From CAZAQK01 sp964535825 (lineage in GTDB: Bacteria > Pseudomonadota > Alphaproteobacteria > Rickettsiales > SXRF01): a stretch of 64,000 nt of DNA. A program made the position numbers and the translations under genes. The stretch spans positions 62,001 to 126,000 of the forward strand of contig CAZHUC010000002.1 of assembly GCA_964535825.1 (NCBI GenBank), written 5' to 3'. Numbering within the stretch: the first letter of the stretch is position 1; the number at the start of each line of letters is the position of its first letter. A model generated the notes under the pieces. The model did not search any database. It saw only the letters and a list, made by a program, of their open reading frames with translations, and had not been told where the DNA came from. This document shows, in pieces, positions 1 through 7,762 of this stretch.

Positions 1-603
1 ATCGTGGAAATGGTACTCTCCGGCTCGATCAACAAACAGATCGTCAGCGAGATCAATGCGGCAGGCGGCATGGCCATTGGTATCTCTGGTAAGGATGGAC
101 ACCTCATCGAAGCGCGTAAATTGCGCCGCCACGCTAAAGATCCCGATTCCAATATTGAGAAGATCCTCGATCTGGGTTTCGTGGGTGAACCGGTGCGCAT
201 CAACCCCACCATCATTCAGGAATTCGCGGAATCGAATATCATTCCGGTCATTGCGCCTATCGGCGTTGGCCCGAACGGCGAAACCTTCAACATCAATGCA
301 GATACCGCCGCTGGCGCGATCGCTGCTGCGCTTGCCGCAGCAAAGCTCATGATACTCACGGATGTACCAGGCGTACTCAATAAAGATAAGGAACTTATCA
401 GCGAACTCACCATCAGCGAAGCGCACAAGCTTTCAAAAGATGGGGTGATCACCGGCGGCATGATCCCCAAAATGGAAACCTGTATTCACGCGTTGGAGAA
501 TGACGTGGAGGCGGCGCATATCTTAGATGGCCGCCTGGCGCACGTCTTATTACTTGAAACCTTCACCAAATACGGTGCAGGTACGATGATCTACCGCGAT
601 TAG
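1..603 (+). CDS. argB: Acetylglutamate kinase, 3' part
   Basis: This is the C-terminal two thirds (200 codons in the window) of N-acetylglutamate kinase, which phosphorylates N-acetyl-L-glutamate in the second step of arginine synthesis in the cytoplasm. The reading frame is already open at base 1, so the true start lies outside; the GTG at position 4 is internal. Visible family features are the glycine-rich GGMAIGISGKDG segment, the VGEPVRINP segment, and the C-terminal LTDVPGVL...GGMIPKM stretch that closes the nucleotide site. Its TAG stop overlaps by 3 bases the stop of the converging tadG-like gene. The identification is secure; start and upstream neighbours are unknown. Confidence 0.95.
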   Translation: MVEMVLSGSINKQIVSEINAAGGMAIGISGKDGHLIEARKLRRHAKDPDSNIEKILDLGFVGEPVRINPTIIQEFAESNIIPVIAPIGVGPNGETFNINADTAAGAIAAALAAAKLMILTDVPGVLNKDKELISELTISEAHKLSKDGVITGGMIPKMETCIHALENDVEAAHILDGRLAHVLLLETFTKYGAGTMIYRD

Positions 604-2024
604 CGCACCAGCTGTACGCCCAGCGCCTGCACGATCATAATAGCCAGATTCTCGAATATTGGCCGCAGACCGCTAGATACGTTGGTATAGAACGCGAGCT
701 CAGGACGGGAAGCACATGATGTGAGCAACGCCTGGTTCGCCGCACCCAACCCAACCGTGATAACGGTGATGCCCCTAGCTTTTGCTGCCGTACACATGGC
801 AAGCGTTGACACGTCATCGTGCGATGTTGTCGGGTCTTGCCCCGCATAAACAGTGTTCGCACCGTCTGTCATCAATATCAGGAACCCCAGCCTGGTTTCA
901 TTGTATTGATTAGGCAAGTTGAAACCTGCCGGACCTAATAGATTATCCCATTCCGGAGAAAGCGCACGATATCCCCAACCTAAACCGGTATTGATACGCG
1001 TACACCCTTCCGCAACCAGACCATTGATCTGAGTGAGCATGGGGGTTTTATGCTTGTTATAGAAAGTTGCCACCTGCTGGTTGCCTGCTTCCTGATCCCA
1101 ACACCAGTACGCAGGTGTACCAAAGCCTGGAGTGAACGGTATGGCAGCTGTCCCCATTTGTGCCTGCGGTGTACGGAATCGACGTCTTTCTGTATTAGGC
1201 TGCTGATCCGTAATGTCATCATATGTAGGATCCATCGGGAAATCCGGATTTCGATTCGCAAGGTATGCTTTGTTTACGATACCAACCTGCCAGTCATAGC
1301 GTGGCTGCCATGGCGCTTGCACCCAGTTCCTCATGTTCGGATACTGCGCAGGATTAAATGCAACAGAGGTGGAATATGGGATGATGTTCACCCAAATGAA
1401 ACTCATAAATTCATTGCCACCGGCCAGAATATTTATCAGTTCAGATGAGGCGGCCTTCAGGTCAGCTATCGGCTGCCCTGCCATAGAGCCTGTCGTATCC
1501 AGTACAAGTGAGATGAATGCTTTGCGTTGTGTTTCCTCAGTATTATTGACCGCTGATGCACGCGCAGTAATGATCTCATAATCATCACCGAATATTTTCC
1601 TCACATGGTTAGGGCTTCTGACCTTTACTTCAGCCGTGTAGACACCATTATTTAGTATCTCATCTTGTGTCGGCTTGTTGAACGCATCATCTTTACTCAT
1701 GGTATCGGAGATCATATCGGCAGTGACCTGCACCTCCATAACCGTCGTCCCCATATACCATCCGTCGCCTCCGTTAGATAAACGTGGGTAGTTGGCATGG
1801 AACAGGCGTGTAAATTCAGCTTCTACATCAGGTATCTCACGGACGGACTTCATTGCGCCAAGCAGCGCCACATCTACAGATGCTTGCAATTGATGTCGTA
1901 CGGCATAATGCACGGCGATGTCGACCGCGAGGCCTACCGCCATAAGGATGGTCATGAATGCAAGGCCGAACACTAATGACACGGCACCTGCTACAGACTT
2001 TCTCAAGCATTTGATTTTTCTCAT
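600..2024 (-). CDS. TadG-like pilus/envelope protein with VWA domain
   Basis: A 474-residue protein with one N-terminal membrane segment (about residues 11-35) in a TadE/TadG-like context, followed by an extracytoplasmic von Willebrand A domain. The metal-site motif reads D176-T-T178-G-S180, a DxTxS variant of the usual DxSxS MIDAS; LMTDGAN near residue 380 is a second typical VWA element. TadG proteins belong to the Tad/Flp pilus system. The ATG at 2024 is preferred to a TTG 15 bases upstream because it follows a GGGGTGG stretch and puts MRKIK just before the membrane segment. It is divergent from two TadE-like genes. No TadA, CpaC or Flp genes are in the window. Confidence 0.8.
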   Translation of the reverse strand: MRKIKCLRKSVAGAVSLVFGLAFMTILMAVGLAVDIAVHYAVRHQLQASVDVALLGAMKSVREIPDVEAEFTRLFHANYPRLSNGGDGWYMGTTVMEVQVTADMISDTMSKDDAFNKPTQDEILNNGVYTAEVKVRSPNHVRKIFGDDYEIITARASAVNNTEETQRKAFISLVLDTTGSMAGQPIADLKAASSELINILAGGNEFMSFIWVNIIPYSTSVAFNPAQYPNMRNWVQAPWQPRYDWQVGIVNKAYLANRNPDFPMDPTYDDITDQQPNTERRRFRTPQAQMGTAAIPFTPGFGTPAYWCWDQEAGNQQVATFYNKHKTPMLTQINGLVAEGCTRINTGLGWGYRALSPEWDNLLGPAGFNLPNQYNETRLGFLILMTDGANTVYAGQDPTTSHDDVSTLAMCTAAKARGITVITVGLGAANQALLTSCASRPELAFYTNVSSGLRPIFENLAIMIVQALGVQLVR

Positions 2025-2039
2025 TTTGCACCACCCCAA

Positions 2040-2176
2040 AAAAATATTTGGCCTACAACATGTTATATAGAGTATTTATGATTATAATTAAAATATATTA
2101 ACTTTTAATTAAATTTGATATGAGAGAATTTAATATGGCATTGTGATAACTTGCCTACCAGTGTTAGAATGAGCAT
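2040..2176. promoter_or_regulatory. AT-rich divergent intergenic region
   Basis: This 137-base gap separates the tadG-like gene (minus) from the tadE-like genes (plus). It is much richer in A+T than its flanks, with several TATAAT-like and TATATT-like hexamers on both strands, so it probably carries the promoters of both arms. I could not pick unique -35/-10 pairs. Confidence 0.45.
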
Positions 2177-2755
2177 ATGAATATCATTAAAAATAATATA
2201 AAACAACATATTAAACGCCTTCTAGTCAAGAAAGATGGGGCGGCGGCAGTAGAATTTGCTCTGATCGCGCCAGTTTTCTTTCTATTAATGATGGCTATTG
2301 TTGAGGTTGGTCTCATCATGTTCGCTGAATCCATGCTTGAAGGTGCGCTCGCGCACGGTGCTCGCATCAGTAAGACAGGCTTCACCATTGGCGAACGCCA
2401 GGCCTATATCAAAAGTGAAGTTGTGAAGCTCTCGGGCGCAATTCTAGACCCTGATCAGCTGGTCGTGGAGGCACTCAATTATGATACGCACGCAAACATA
2501 AATCAGCCCGAGCCTTGCATCACTGCACTGTGCGAAGGAGGAGCTGCTAATATCGACTACCGTGATGTTAACGGAAACAACCAGTGGGATGAAGATCAGG
2601 GCACAGCAGGCCCAGGCATTCGTAACCGCATCGTACTTTACAAGGCAACTTACACATGGCCGATCTTCACACCAGTTATGGCTAACCTGTTTGGTAATGC
2701 TAATGGGGATTATGAGTTTTCTTCTACAACAATTGTCAAGAACGAGGATTACTAA
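2177..2755 (+). CDS. TadE-like pilus assembly protein
   Basis: A 192-residue protein with a short basic N-terminus, a prepilin-like junction GAAAVEFALIAP (about residues 21-32) and a single hydrophobic helix continuing to about residue 50, which is the TadE hallmark. TadE proteins are pseudopilins processed by a prepilin peptidase and needed for Flp pilus assembly. The C-terminal part (residues 100-190) is soluble and contains a Cys pair around the PEPCITALC segment. The stop overlaps the next start (TAATG), indicating co-transcription with the second TadE-like gene. The subfamily (TadE versus TadF) cannot be fixed from sequence alone. Confidence 0.8.
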   Translation: MNIIKNNIKQHIKRLLVKKDGAAAVEFALIAPVFFLLMMAIVEVGLIMFAESMLEGALAHGARISKTGFTIGERQAYIKSEVVKLSGAILDPDQLVVEALNYDTHANINQPEPCITALCEGGAANIDYRDVNGNNQWDEDQGTAGPGIRNRIVLYKATYTWPIFTPVMANLFGNANGDYEFSSTTIVKNEDY

Positions 2756-3384
2756 TGCTAAAAACATTTCATCGCTTTAAGCGTTCAGACTCCGGCGTTG
2801 CTGCAATCGAGTTTTCGATCATCCTGCCTGTCATGATCATCATTCTGATCGGCATTATTGAAACATCCCGCATGGCACGATTCGACCAGAAACTTAAAAG
2901 TGCGACCTTCCAGCTGGCGGATCTGGTGACCCAGAATGACGAAGTGACGAACACCATGCTTACGCAATATACGAACGCTGTCAGCCAGATCATGGATCCG
3001 TACGAATTTGAAGGTACTGTGATATTCACTTCTGTTGCCTCGCTGGATCTAAGGCCACGCCCAGGCAGGGATGATGCAGTGGCTGACCCTGCCGTCAGTG
3101 CTGCACGCGCAGACGTCGGCTGTCTGGGCGGATGTATCGTCTGGCAGCGCAGAACCATCGGTTCTGGTAGCAGTAGGGTCGGCACTGCAGGCGGAGAAGC
3201 CAGCATGCCTAATGAGTATGAGTTGCTGGGCACACAAAATGTTATGGTGGTAGAGATATTTGCCAACTATACGCCAATGCTCGAGATATCAAGAAACCTC
3301 ATCGAGGCATTCACCGATAGGGAAACGTATGCTGTGGCGGTCTATAAACCGCGCATGGATTCGCTGTTGCAGCCCCCACAATAA
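2755..3384 (+). CDS. TadE/TadF-like pilus assembly protein
   Basis: A 209-residue protein with the same architecture as its upstream neighbour: basic N-terminus, junction SGVAAIEFSIILP at about residues 13-25, one long hydrophobic helix to about residue 42, then a soluble domain. The central region contains a Cys pair (VGCLGGCIVW). Its ATG shares an A with the preceding stop, so translation is likely coupled. With the divergent VWA protein this resembles the TadE-TadF-TadG end of a Tad locus. The rest of the secretion machinery must be elsewhere if the system is functional. Confidence 0.75.
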   Translation: MLKTFHRFKRSDSGVAAIEFSIILPVMIIILIGIIETSRMARFDQKLKSATFQLADLVTQNDEVTNTMLTQYTNAVSQIMDPYEFEGTVIFTSVASLDLRPRPGRDDAVADPAVSAARADVGCLGGCIVWQRRTIGSGSSRVGTAGGEASMPNEYELLGTQNVMVVEIFANYTPMLEISRNLIEAFTDRETYAVAVYKPRMDSLLQPPQ

Positions 3385-3426
3385 ACCTGCACTTGCACAT
3401 AACACCACTTGCGTTATGTTGCCTGC

Positions 3427-4377
3427 ATGAAAACCATACTTATCACAGGCGGCGCTGGGTTCATCGGCTCGCATTTGAGCCGCAAGTTGCTTGCTGCCGG
3501 AAACAAGATCATCATTCTGGATGATCTCTCCACAGGTAGTCGCAGCAATATTGAAGAGATGCTTGCGAATCCGAATTGCTCACTGATCGAGCATGACATT
3601 ACTGAACCGCTCACGCTGCCATCTGCGGTGCATCAGATATATAACCTCGCCTGCCCTGCTTCACCGCCGGCGTATCAGGAAAACCCCATCAGAACCACAC
3701 TGACCAATGTGCTTGGCATGCGCAATATGCTGGAGCTCGCCAGGCAAACCGGAGCGCGCATTTTGCAGGCATCCACCAGTGAAGTATACGGCAACCCTGA
3801 AGTGCATCCGCAGCCGGAAAGTTATCTGGGCAATGTGAATACTATCGGTCCGCGCGCCTGTTACGATGAAGGCAAACGCTGCGCAGAAACATTGTGTTTT
3901 GATTATCATCGCCAGCACAAGGTGGATATTAAGGTGGCGCGTATCTTCAACACCTACGGCCCGGCTATGGCAAAAGATGATGGCCGCGTGGTCACCAATT
4001 TTATTTATCAGGCGCTAGAGAACCGCCCCATTACAGTTTATGGCGATGGCTCGCAGACACGTTCTTTCTGTTATGTGGATGATATGGTGGCTGGCCTTGT
4101 AGCACTGATGGAAAGCGGTGCTGGCATCGCAGGCCCTGTCAATCTAGGCAATCCTGATGAATTCACCATGGAAGAACTCGCAGAACTGGTGCTGGAAATT
4201 ACCAGCTCATCTTCGCCGCTGGAATATAAACCACTGCCGCAGGATGACCCTCTGCAACGCCAACCGGATATTACACTTGCGAAGAATTTACTGAGCTGGC
4301 AACCGACCATCAAGCTGCGCACTGGTCTGGAAAAAACCATCACCCATGCGAAGAAACACCTTCGCAAAGCAGCTTAA
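3427..4377 (+). CDS. UDP-glucuronate decarboxylase-like NAD-dependent epimerase/dehydratase
   Basis: A 316-residue extended SDR enzyme. The Rossmann NAD site TGGAGFIG is at residues 7-14, the catalytic Tyr146/Lys150 pair is in the segment CYDEGK, and the NLACPASP and ARIFNTYGP stretches are characteristic of UDP-glucuronate decarboxylases (Uxs), which make UDP-xylose for surface glycans. ATG at 3427 is chosen because it places the NAD motif at the usual distance; a TTG 18 bases upstream is possible but unnecessary. It lies 42 bases after the TadE-like pair and overlaps by 4 bases the converging gene at 4374. Specificity versus related dTDP-glucose dehydratases is inferred. Confidence 0.85.
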   Translation: MKTILITGGAGFIGSHLSRKLLAAGNKIIILDDLSTGSRSNIEEMLANPNCSLIEHDITEPLTLPSAVHQIYNLACPASPPAYQENPIRTTLTNVLGMRNMLELARQTGARILQASTSEVYGNPEVHPQPESYLGNVNTIGPRACYDEGKRCAETLCFDYHRQHKVDIKVARIFNTYGPAMAKDDGRVVTNFIYQALENRPITVYGDGSQTRSFCYVDDMVAGLVALMESGAGIAGPVNLGNPDEFTMEELAELVLEITSSSSPLEYKPLPQDDPLQRQPDITLAKNLLSWQPTIKLRTGLEKTITHAKKHLRKAA

Positions 4378-4823
4378 TTTCCGCCGCCTTTTTCCCACTG
4401 TTGTTCCAGATCACGCCCTAGAGCGGTTGTTTTCGCGTGTGAAGTAATGTCTTGCACGTTACCAGTAAGATAAATCCGTATCTTATTGGGTTGTCCGTCC
4501 GGATAGTTAGGATTGCGACCTGGCGTAACACCAGTCTCGTAATACAAAGCATCTGTAACCACCTCAAATGAGTCTGCGTGCAGATCTGCAACTAGCTTTC
4601 CTGCCAATCGGTCAAGTTCCATAGGGTTTACACGTTTGTCTTTAAGCCATGTCATCACATCAACGGTCAGTCGTTCCCCATCATGTTGGAATGTACAGTG
4701 GCATGATTCATCTGTAGTGATGTTGATTGACAGCGCCGTGGCAGCGCGGTGTAGTGCGGCCATCATGTACTTGCTCAGGTAGCTTTCCTGCTCATCCTGT
4801 ATTCGTGCCGCATGTCCGCTCAT
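4374..4823 (-). CDS. Hypothetical protein
   Basis: A 149-residue soluble protein that I do not recognise. It has no signal peptide or membrane segment. The middle has alternating beta-like stretches (a [19 protein letters not shown] region) and the C-terminus is charged. The frame is open 66 bases further upstream, inside the phosphoesterase gene, but the ATG at 4823 lies one base after that gene's TGA, a typical coupled arrangement, so I use it. The gene is therefore probably co-expressed with the YmdB-type phosphoesterase. No function is proposed. Confidence 0.6.
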   Translation of the reverse strand: MSGHAARIQDEQESYLSKYMMAALHRAATALSINITTDESCHCTFQHDGERLTVDVMTWLKDKRVNPMELDRLAGKLVADLHADSFEVVTDALYYETGVTPGRNPNYPDGQPNKIRIYLTGNVQDITSHAKTTALGRDLEQQWEKGGGN

Positions 4824-4824
4824 A

Positions 4825-5625
4825 TCATGTACCCAACGGCTTAGGCCATTGCAGATGCTTGCATGATGTGGCAAGGCCTTTGGCATCATCTGTTTCGATC
4901 AATGTGCCGCACACGGTTGCAGCACCGGTCGCGGTATCCATTTTTGCTTTAGGAATTTTAGTAAGGAAGCGCTCCAGCGGGCCAGTGGGTTCAAACCCGA
5001 TCACTGAATTATAATCGCCGCACATACCAGCATCGGTCTGGTAGGCTGTGCCTTTTGGCAACACGCGGGCATCCGCGGTCGGCACATGTGTATGGCTGCC
5101 CACCACCGCACTCACGCGGCCATCGAGATACACACCCATCGCCATTTTCTCGGATGTGGCCTCACAATGGATATCCACCAATATAGCCGCATCTTTTTTC
5201 AATCGCATGGATTCCAGTACTTTATCGGCGGTCGCGAACGGACATGCCGTATGTTCTTTATGAAATACCTGCCCCAGAAGATGCAGCACGGAAAGCGTAC
5301 GGCCATCAGCAAGTGTCACCGTATATAACCCGCTGCCCGGTGTTCTGTTGGGGAAATTATGCGGGCGAAGCAAACGTTTTTCCTGCGCAAGATACGGAAT
5401 GAGTTCTTTCTGATCCCACACATGGTCACCACCGGTCACTACATCCACACCTGCTACGAACAGGTCTTTGCATATCTGTGGATTGATACCAAAACCACCA
5501 GCTGCATTATCGCCACTGGCAATGACCACATCGAGCTTATGTTCCGCACGCAGTTTAGGCACAGCATCTATCACCGCATCGCGGCCCGAGCGCCCAACAA
5601 TATCACCAAGAAAAAGGATATTCAC
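4825..5625 (-). CDS. YmdB-type metallophosphoesterase (TIGR00282 family)
   Basis: A 266-residue calcineurin-like phosphoesterase of the YmdB/TIGR00282 family; characterised members hydrolyse 2',3'-cyclic nucleotides in the cytoplasm. Metal-ligand motifs are visible in order: FLGDIVG (residues 5-11), the GDNAAGG segment, GGDHVWD, DIHCEATSEK and GSHTHVPT. Length agrees with the family (about 260-280). The start is a GTG; the first residues NILFLGD align with the expected N-terminus. It is followed at one base by a hypothetical gene. Physiological role here is unknown. Confidence 0.88.
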   Translation of the reverse strand: MNILFLGDIVGRSGRDAVIDAVPKLRAEHKLDVVIASGDNAAGGFGINPQICKDLFVAGVDVVTGGDHVWDQKELIPYLAQEKRLLRPHNFPNRTPGSGLYTVTLADGRTLSVLHLLGQVFHKEHTACPFATADKVLESMRLKKDAAILVDIHCEATSEKMAMGVYLDGRVSAVVGSHTHVPTADARVLPKGTAYQTDAGMCGDYNSVIGFEPTGPLERFLTKIPKAKMDTATGAATVCGTLIETDDAKGLATSCKHLQWPKPLGT

Positions 5626-5710
5626 ACCAAAAAACCAAAGGTAACAGGTGCGGAATGCTTATTCTTACCCACAAGAAAGTTATCTGTTGCCATATCTGAC
5701 ATCCTCCCGG

Positions 5711-6274
5711 TTATACAGACCGGCTACGGGCTTCAGCAAGCATTGTCTGCATACTGATACCAGAAAGTTCCTTCAGTCTGGCTACATCGAATTCACGAAC
5801 TGCAGATAGTTGTTTTTCTGGCGCCAATGCACCTGCTGCTTCGAGTCGAGCACGTTCACTACTTGAAAGATGCCCATTAACACGCTCCACATTCACCGTG
5901 GCCCTGTCTTCAAGTGGACCTGAGAATCCAAGTAGGAATACCAGTGCTTTGCGCGCAGTTCTGGCTTGTTCGGCATCTATATGGCTTTGTGACACAGATG
6001 GGTTTGCCAATTCCACAAGCTTGTCAAAATTAAATGTTACTATTGGATAGGCAGTATTTATTCTATCATTGTCGATAGTAATCGCACCAGATTCTTCTAG
6101 TAATTTTGCATCACGTTCCCAAGTAGGCTGGGAAATCACCATACTAACCGACATGGTTGCTGTGTTATCCGGCTGTACTTGAACACGCATGTCTGTCAGA
6201 AATTTAAGTACGCGTTCTGCTGTTTCCGCTAGATTTGTTTCAACAAGCCTAAGTTTGTTATGCTTCTTAGCCAT
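5711..6274 (-). CDS. Hypothetical protein
   Basis: A 187-residue soluble protein without recognisable domain. The sequence is helical and charged at both ends, with no signal peptide or transmembrane stretch. The ATG at 6274 follows a GAGAAAAG stretch that can serve as ribosome-binding site. It lies 13 bases downstream of fau, probably in the same transcript as 6S RNA and zapA, and 85 bases upstream of the phosphoesterase gene. I do not recognise the family and assign no function. Confidence 0.55.
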   Translation of the reverse strand: MAKKHNKLRLVETNLAETAERVLKFLTDMRVQVQPDNTATMSVSMVISQPTWERDAKLLEESGAITIDNDRINTAYPIVTFNFDKLVELANPSVSQSHIDAEQARTARKALVFLLGFSGPLEDRATVNVERVNGHLSSSERARLEAAGALAPEKQLSAVREFDVARLKELSGISMQTMLAEARSRSV

Positions 6275-6287
6275 AATCTTTTCTCAA

Positions 6288-6851
6288 TTAGTTAATAATC
6301 GGTAACACTATACCGGCTTCTGTTATAATTGCATCCAGTTTCTCATCCTGTTCTCCTACGGGAATTGCCCTCGCCTGCTGGCAGGAAAATCCAACCCCTA
6401 CTACTTTCAACTCTTTGTTTTTTTGCCTGAATTTCTGTATCGCGCGGTCATAATACCCTGCCCCGTAACCCAGCCTGTGGCCCTCGGCATCAAATGCCAG
6501 CATGGGGATCAGCAGAACCTCAGGCACAACAACAGGAGCATCCGCTGGCGGGATCGGGATATTATATGCACCGGATTGCAGCGCGTCTCCGGGATGGAAC
6601 TGGCGGAATACAAGCTCGCGGTTATTGAGTGTCACCGGCAGACATAGCGTTTGATTTCTGTCTGAGAGTGCTTGCAGTGCCGGCAAGATATCTATCTCCC
6701 CACGGATCGCCATATAGCCCGCAACAGTTGATGTTTGCGGTACACACCGTAATACATGTGAGACAATTGCACGGCTGGCAGCAGCACGCGAATCCTGTGA
6801 TACAGATTGCCTGATAGCCAAAAATTTTGTGCGGAGTTGTTCTTTCGTCAT
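6288..6851 (-). CDS. fau: 5-formyltetrahydrofolate cyclo-ligase
   Basis: A 187-residue 5-formyltetrahydrofolate cyclo-ligase (YgfA/Fau), which converts 5-formyl-THF to 5,10-methenyl-THF with ATP in the cytoplasm. The family signature GYGAGYYDR is present (about residues 128-136) after LLIPMLAFDAEGHRLG. Its place beside 6S RNA and zapA is the conserved arrangement of the ssrS locus. The only sensible ATG (position 6851, MTKEQLRTKF) lies inside the terminal repeat of an inserted palindromic element, so the element provides the start codon and upstream leader. No clear Shine-Dalgarno sequence remains. Confidence 0.9.
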   Translation of the reverse strand: MTKEQLRTKFLAIRQSVSQDSRAAASRAIVSHVLRCVPQTSTVAGYMAIRGEIDILPALQALSDRNQTLCLPVTLNNRELVFRQFHPGDALQSGAYNIPIPPADAPVVVPEVLLIPMLAFDAEGHRLGYGAGYYDRAIQKFRQKNKELKVVGVGFSCQQARAIPVGEQDEKLDAIITEAGIVLPIIN

Positions 6852-6926
6852 TGCGAGGAGCATAGCGACGACGCAATCCAGCTACAACGTGAAAAAATGG
6901 ATTGCTTCGCATTCGCTCGCAATGAC
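6847..6926. repeat. Palindromic MITE-like interspersed repeat
   Basis: An 80-bp element with perfect 11-bp terminal inverted repeats (GTCATTGCGAG at 6847-6857, CTCGCAATGAC at 6916-6926) and an inner inverted pair GCAATCCA / TGGATTGC (6873-6880 and 6898-6905). Its translation gives the RHCEE...AIQ...ARND type of spurious peptide that marks a widespread family of small palindromic repeats in bacterial genomes. It carries no gene of its own. It is inserted exactly at the 5' end of fau and separates fau from 6S RNA. Confidence 0.85.
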
Positions 6927-7026
6927 AGGGATAAAGTGAGGCCAGAAGGCCGAACGAGCCATCAGCCTGCGAAGAGGCGCGCCAAGGTAAAATCAGGAGA
7001 TTTTTCCGGGCGCATTAAATTCTAAA

Positions 7027-7203
7027 GAGTGAACGGAACCACCATGGCCGTTGGTTGAAAACAAATCGCATGCGGACCCTTAAGTTAAGGTGGGCGCCGT
7101 ATGTGTAAAGGCAAGGCCTTCACCAGGGACAGCTCCCTATAGCAATGCTATCGGCCCAAGGATTATGTAACCTAGACGCACCGGGCAGAACCGTTCGTCG
7201 CGG
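7027..7203 (-). ncRNA. ssrS: 6S RNA
   Basis: The only sizeable gene-free stretch of the window (6864-7206) holds the palindromic repeat and this RNA. It lies between zapA (its stop is 4 bases upstream) and fau, which is the conserved position of 6S RNA, the sigma70-RNA polymerase inhibitor. The two ends pair: GAACGG near the 5' end (plus-strand 7191-7196) with CCGTTC near the 3' end (7031-7036), extended by two wobble pairs. The middle contains the long, purine-rich open region expected for the promoter-mimicking bubble. Ends are approximate to about 10 bases. Confidence 0.75.
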
Positions 7204-7206
7204 ATA

Positions 7207-7560
7207 CTAGCGTATTTGTGCGTTATCAGCAATCTTTTCAATGCGTGCTGCTATTTCTTCCAGAGTAACGGCCATGGCCGCTTCGATCTCCTGCGCCTTT
7301 TTGCCGTTATCCTCCGGCGCATGCGTCATGAAATAGTCAGTTTCTTTTTTACTTTCAAGAAGTTCATCGGCCAGCATGAGCGCTGCCATGACCAGCATCA
7401 TTGGCTCACTTGGCTTGTTTTTGGCACTTTTGGCACTAAAGAACAGGGAATTGACACGGTCATTCACCTCATCGGCCAGCAAGCGCAGATGCTCTTCCTG
7501 CCCATCCCCACACGCAACATGATAGTCGCGGCCGCCTATTTTGATGCTTACGACGCTCAT
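7207..7560 (-). CDS. zapA: Cell division protein ZapA
   Basis: A 117-residue ZapA, which binds FtsZ and stabilises the Z-ring. The N-terminal region MSVVSIKIGGRDY and the segment HLRLLADEVNDRVN match the family, and the C-terminal half is a predicted coiled coil. The ATG is preceded by a GGAGAAAG ribosome-binding site. It is directly followed by 6S RNA and fau, the typical order. Length is normal (about 100-120). Confidence 0.9.
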   Translation of the reverse strand: MSVVSIKIGGRDYHVACGDGQEEHLRLLADEVNDRVNSLFFSAKSAKNKPSEPMMLVMAALMLADELLESKKETDYFMTHAPEDNGKKAQEIEAAMAVTLEEIAARIEKIADNAQIR

Positions 7561-7762
7561 AGGCTTTCTCCCATTATCTCAATATGTTAGTTATTTTACA
7601 GTTTTTTATTGTTAACTGATTTATGACATTTTTATGGCTAAAATCAACCAAAACCCGGTTTTGCGCCACAGCAAAAAACACATTGTCATAAACTTTTCAT
7701 GATACTTTAGGATGTTATAAGGTAATCTTAGGGTAAGGAAAAACAGGAAAACTTGGTTATTT

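Noticed and set aside
7649..7663. Inverted repeat CAAAACC-C-GGTTTTG upstream of the 564-residue protein as an operator
   Set aside because: Only 7-bp arms, single copy, AT-rich surroundings and no nearby regulator gene; chance is likely.
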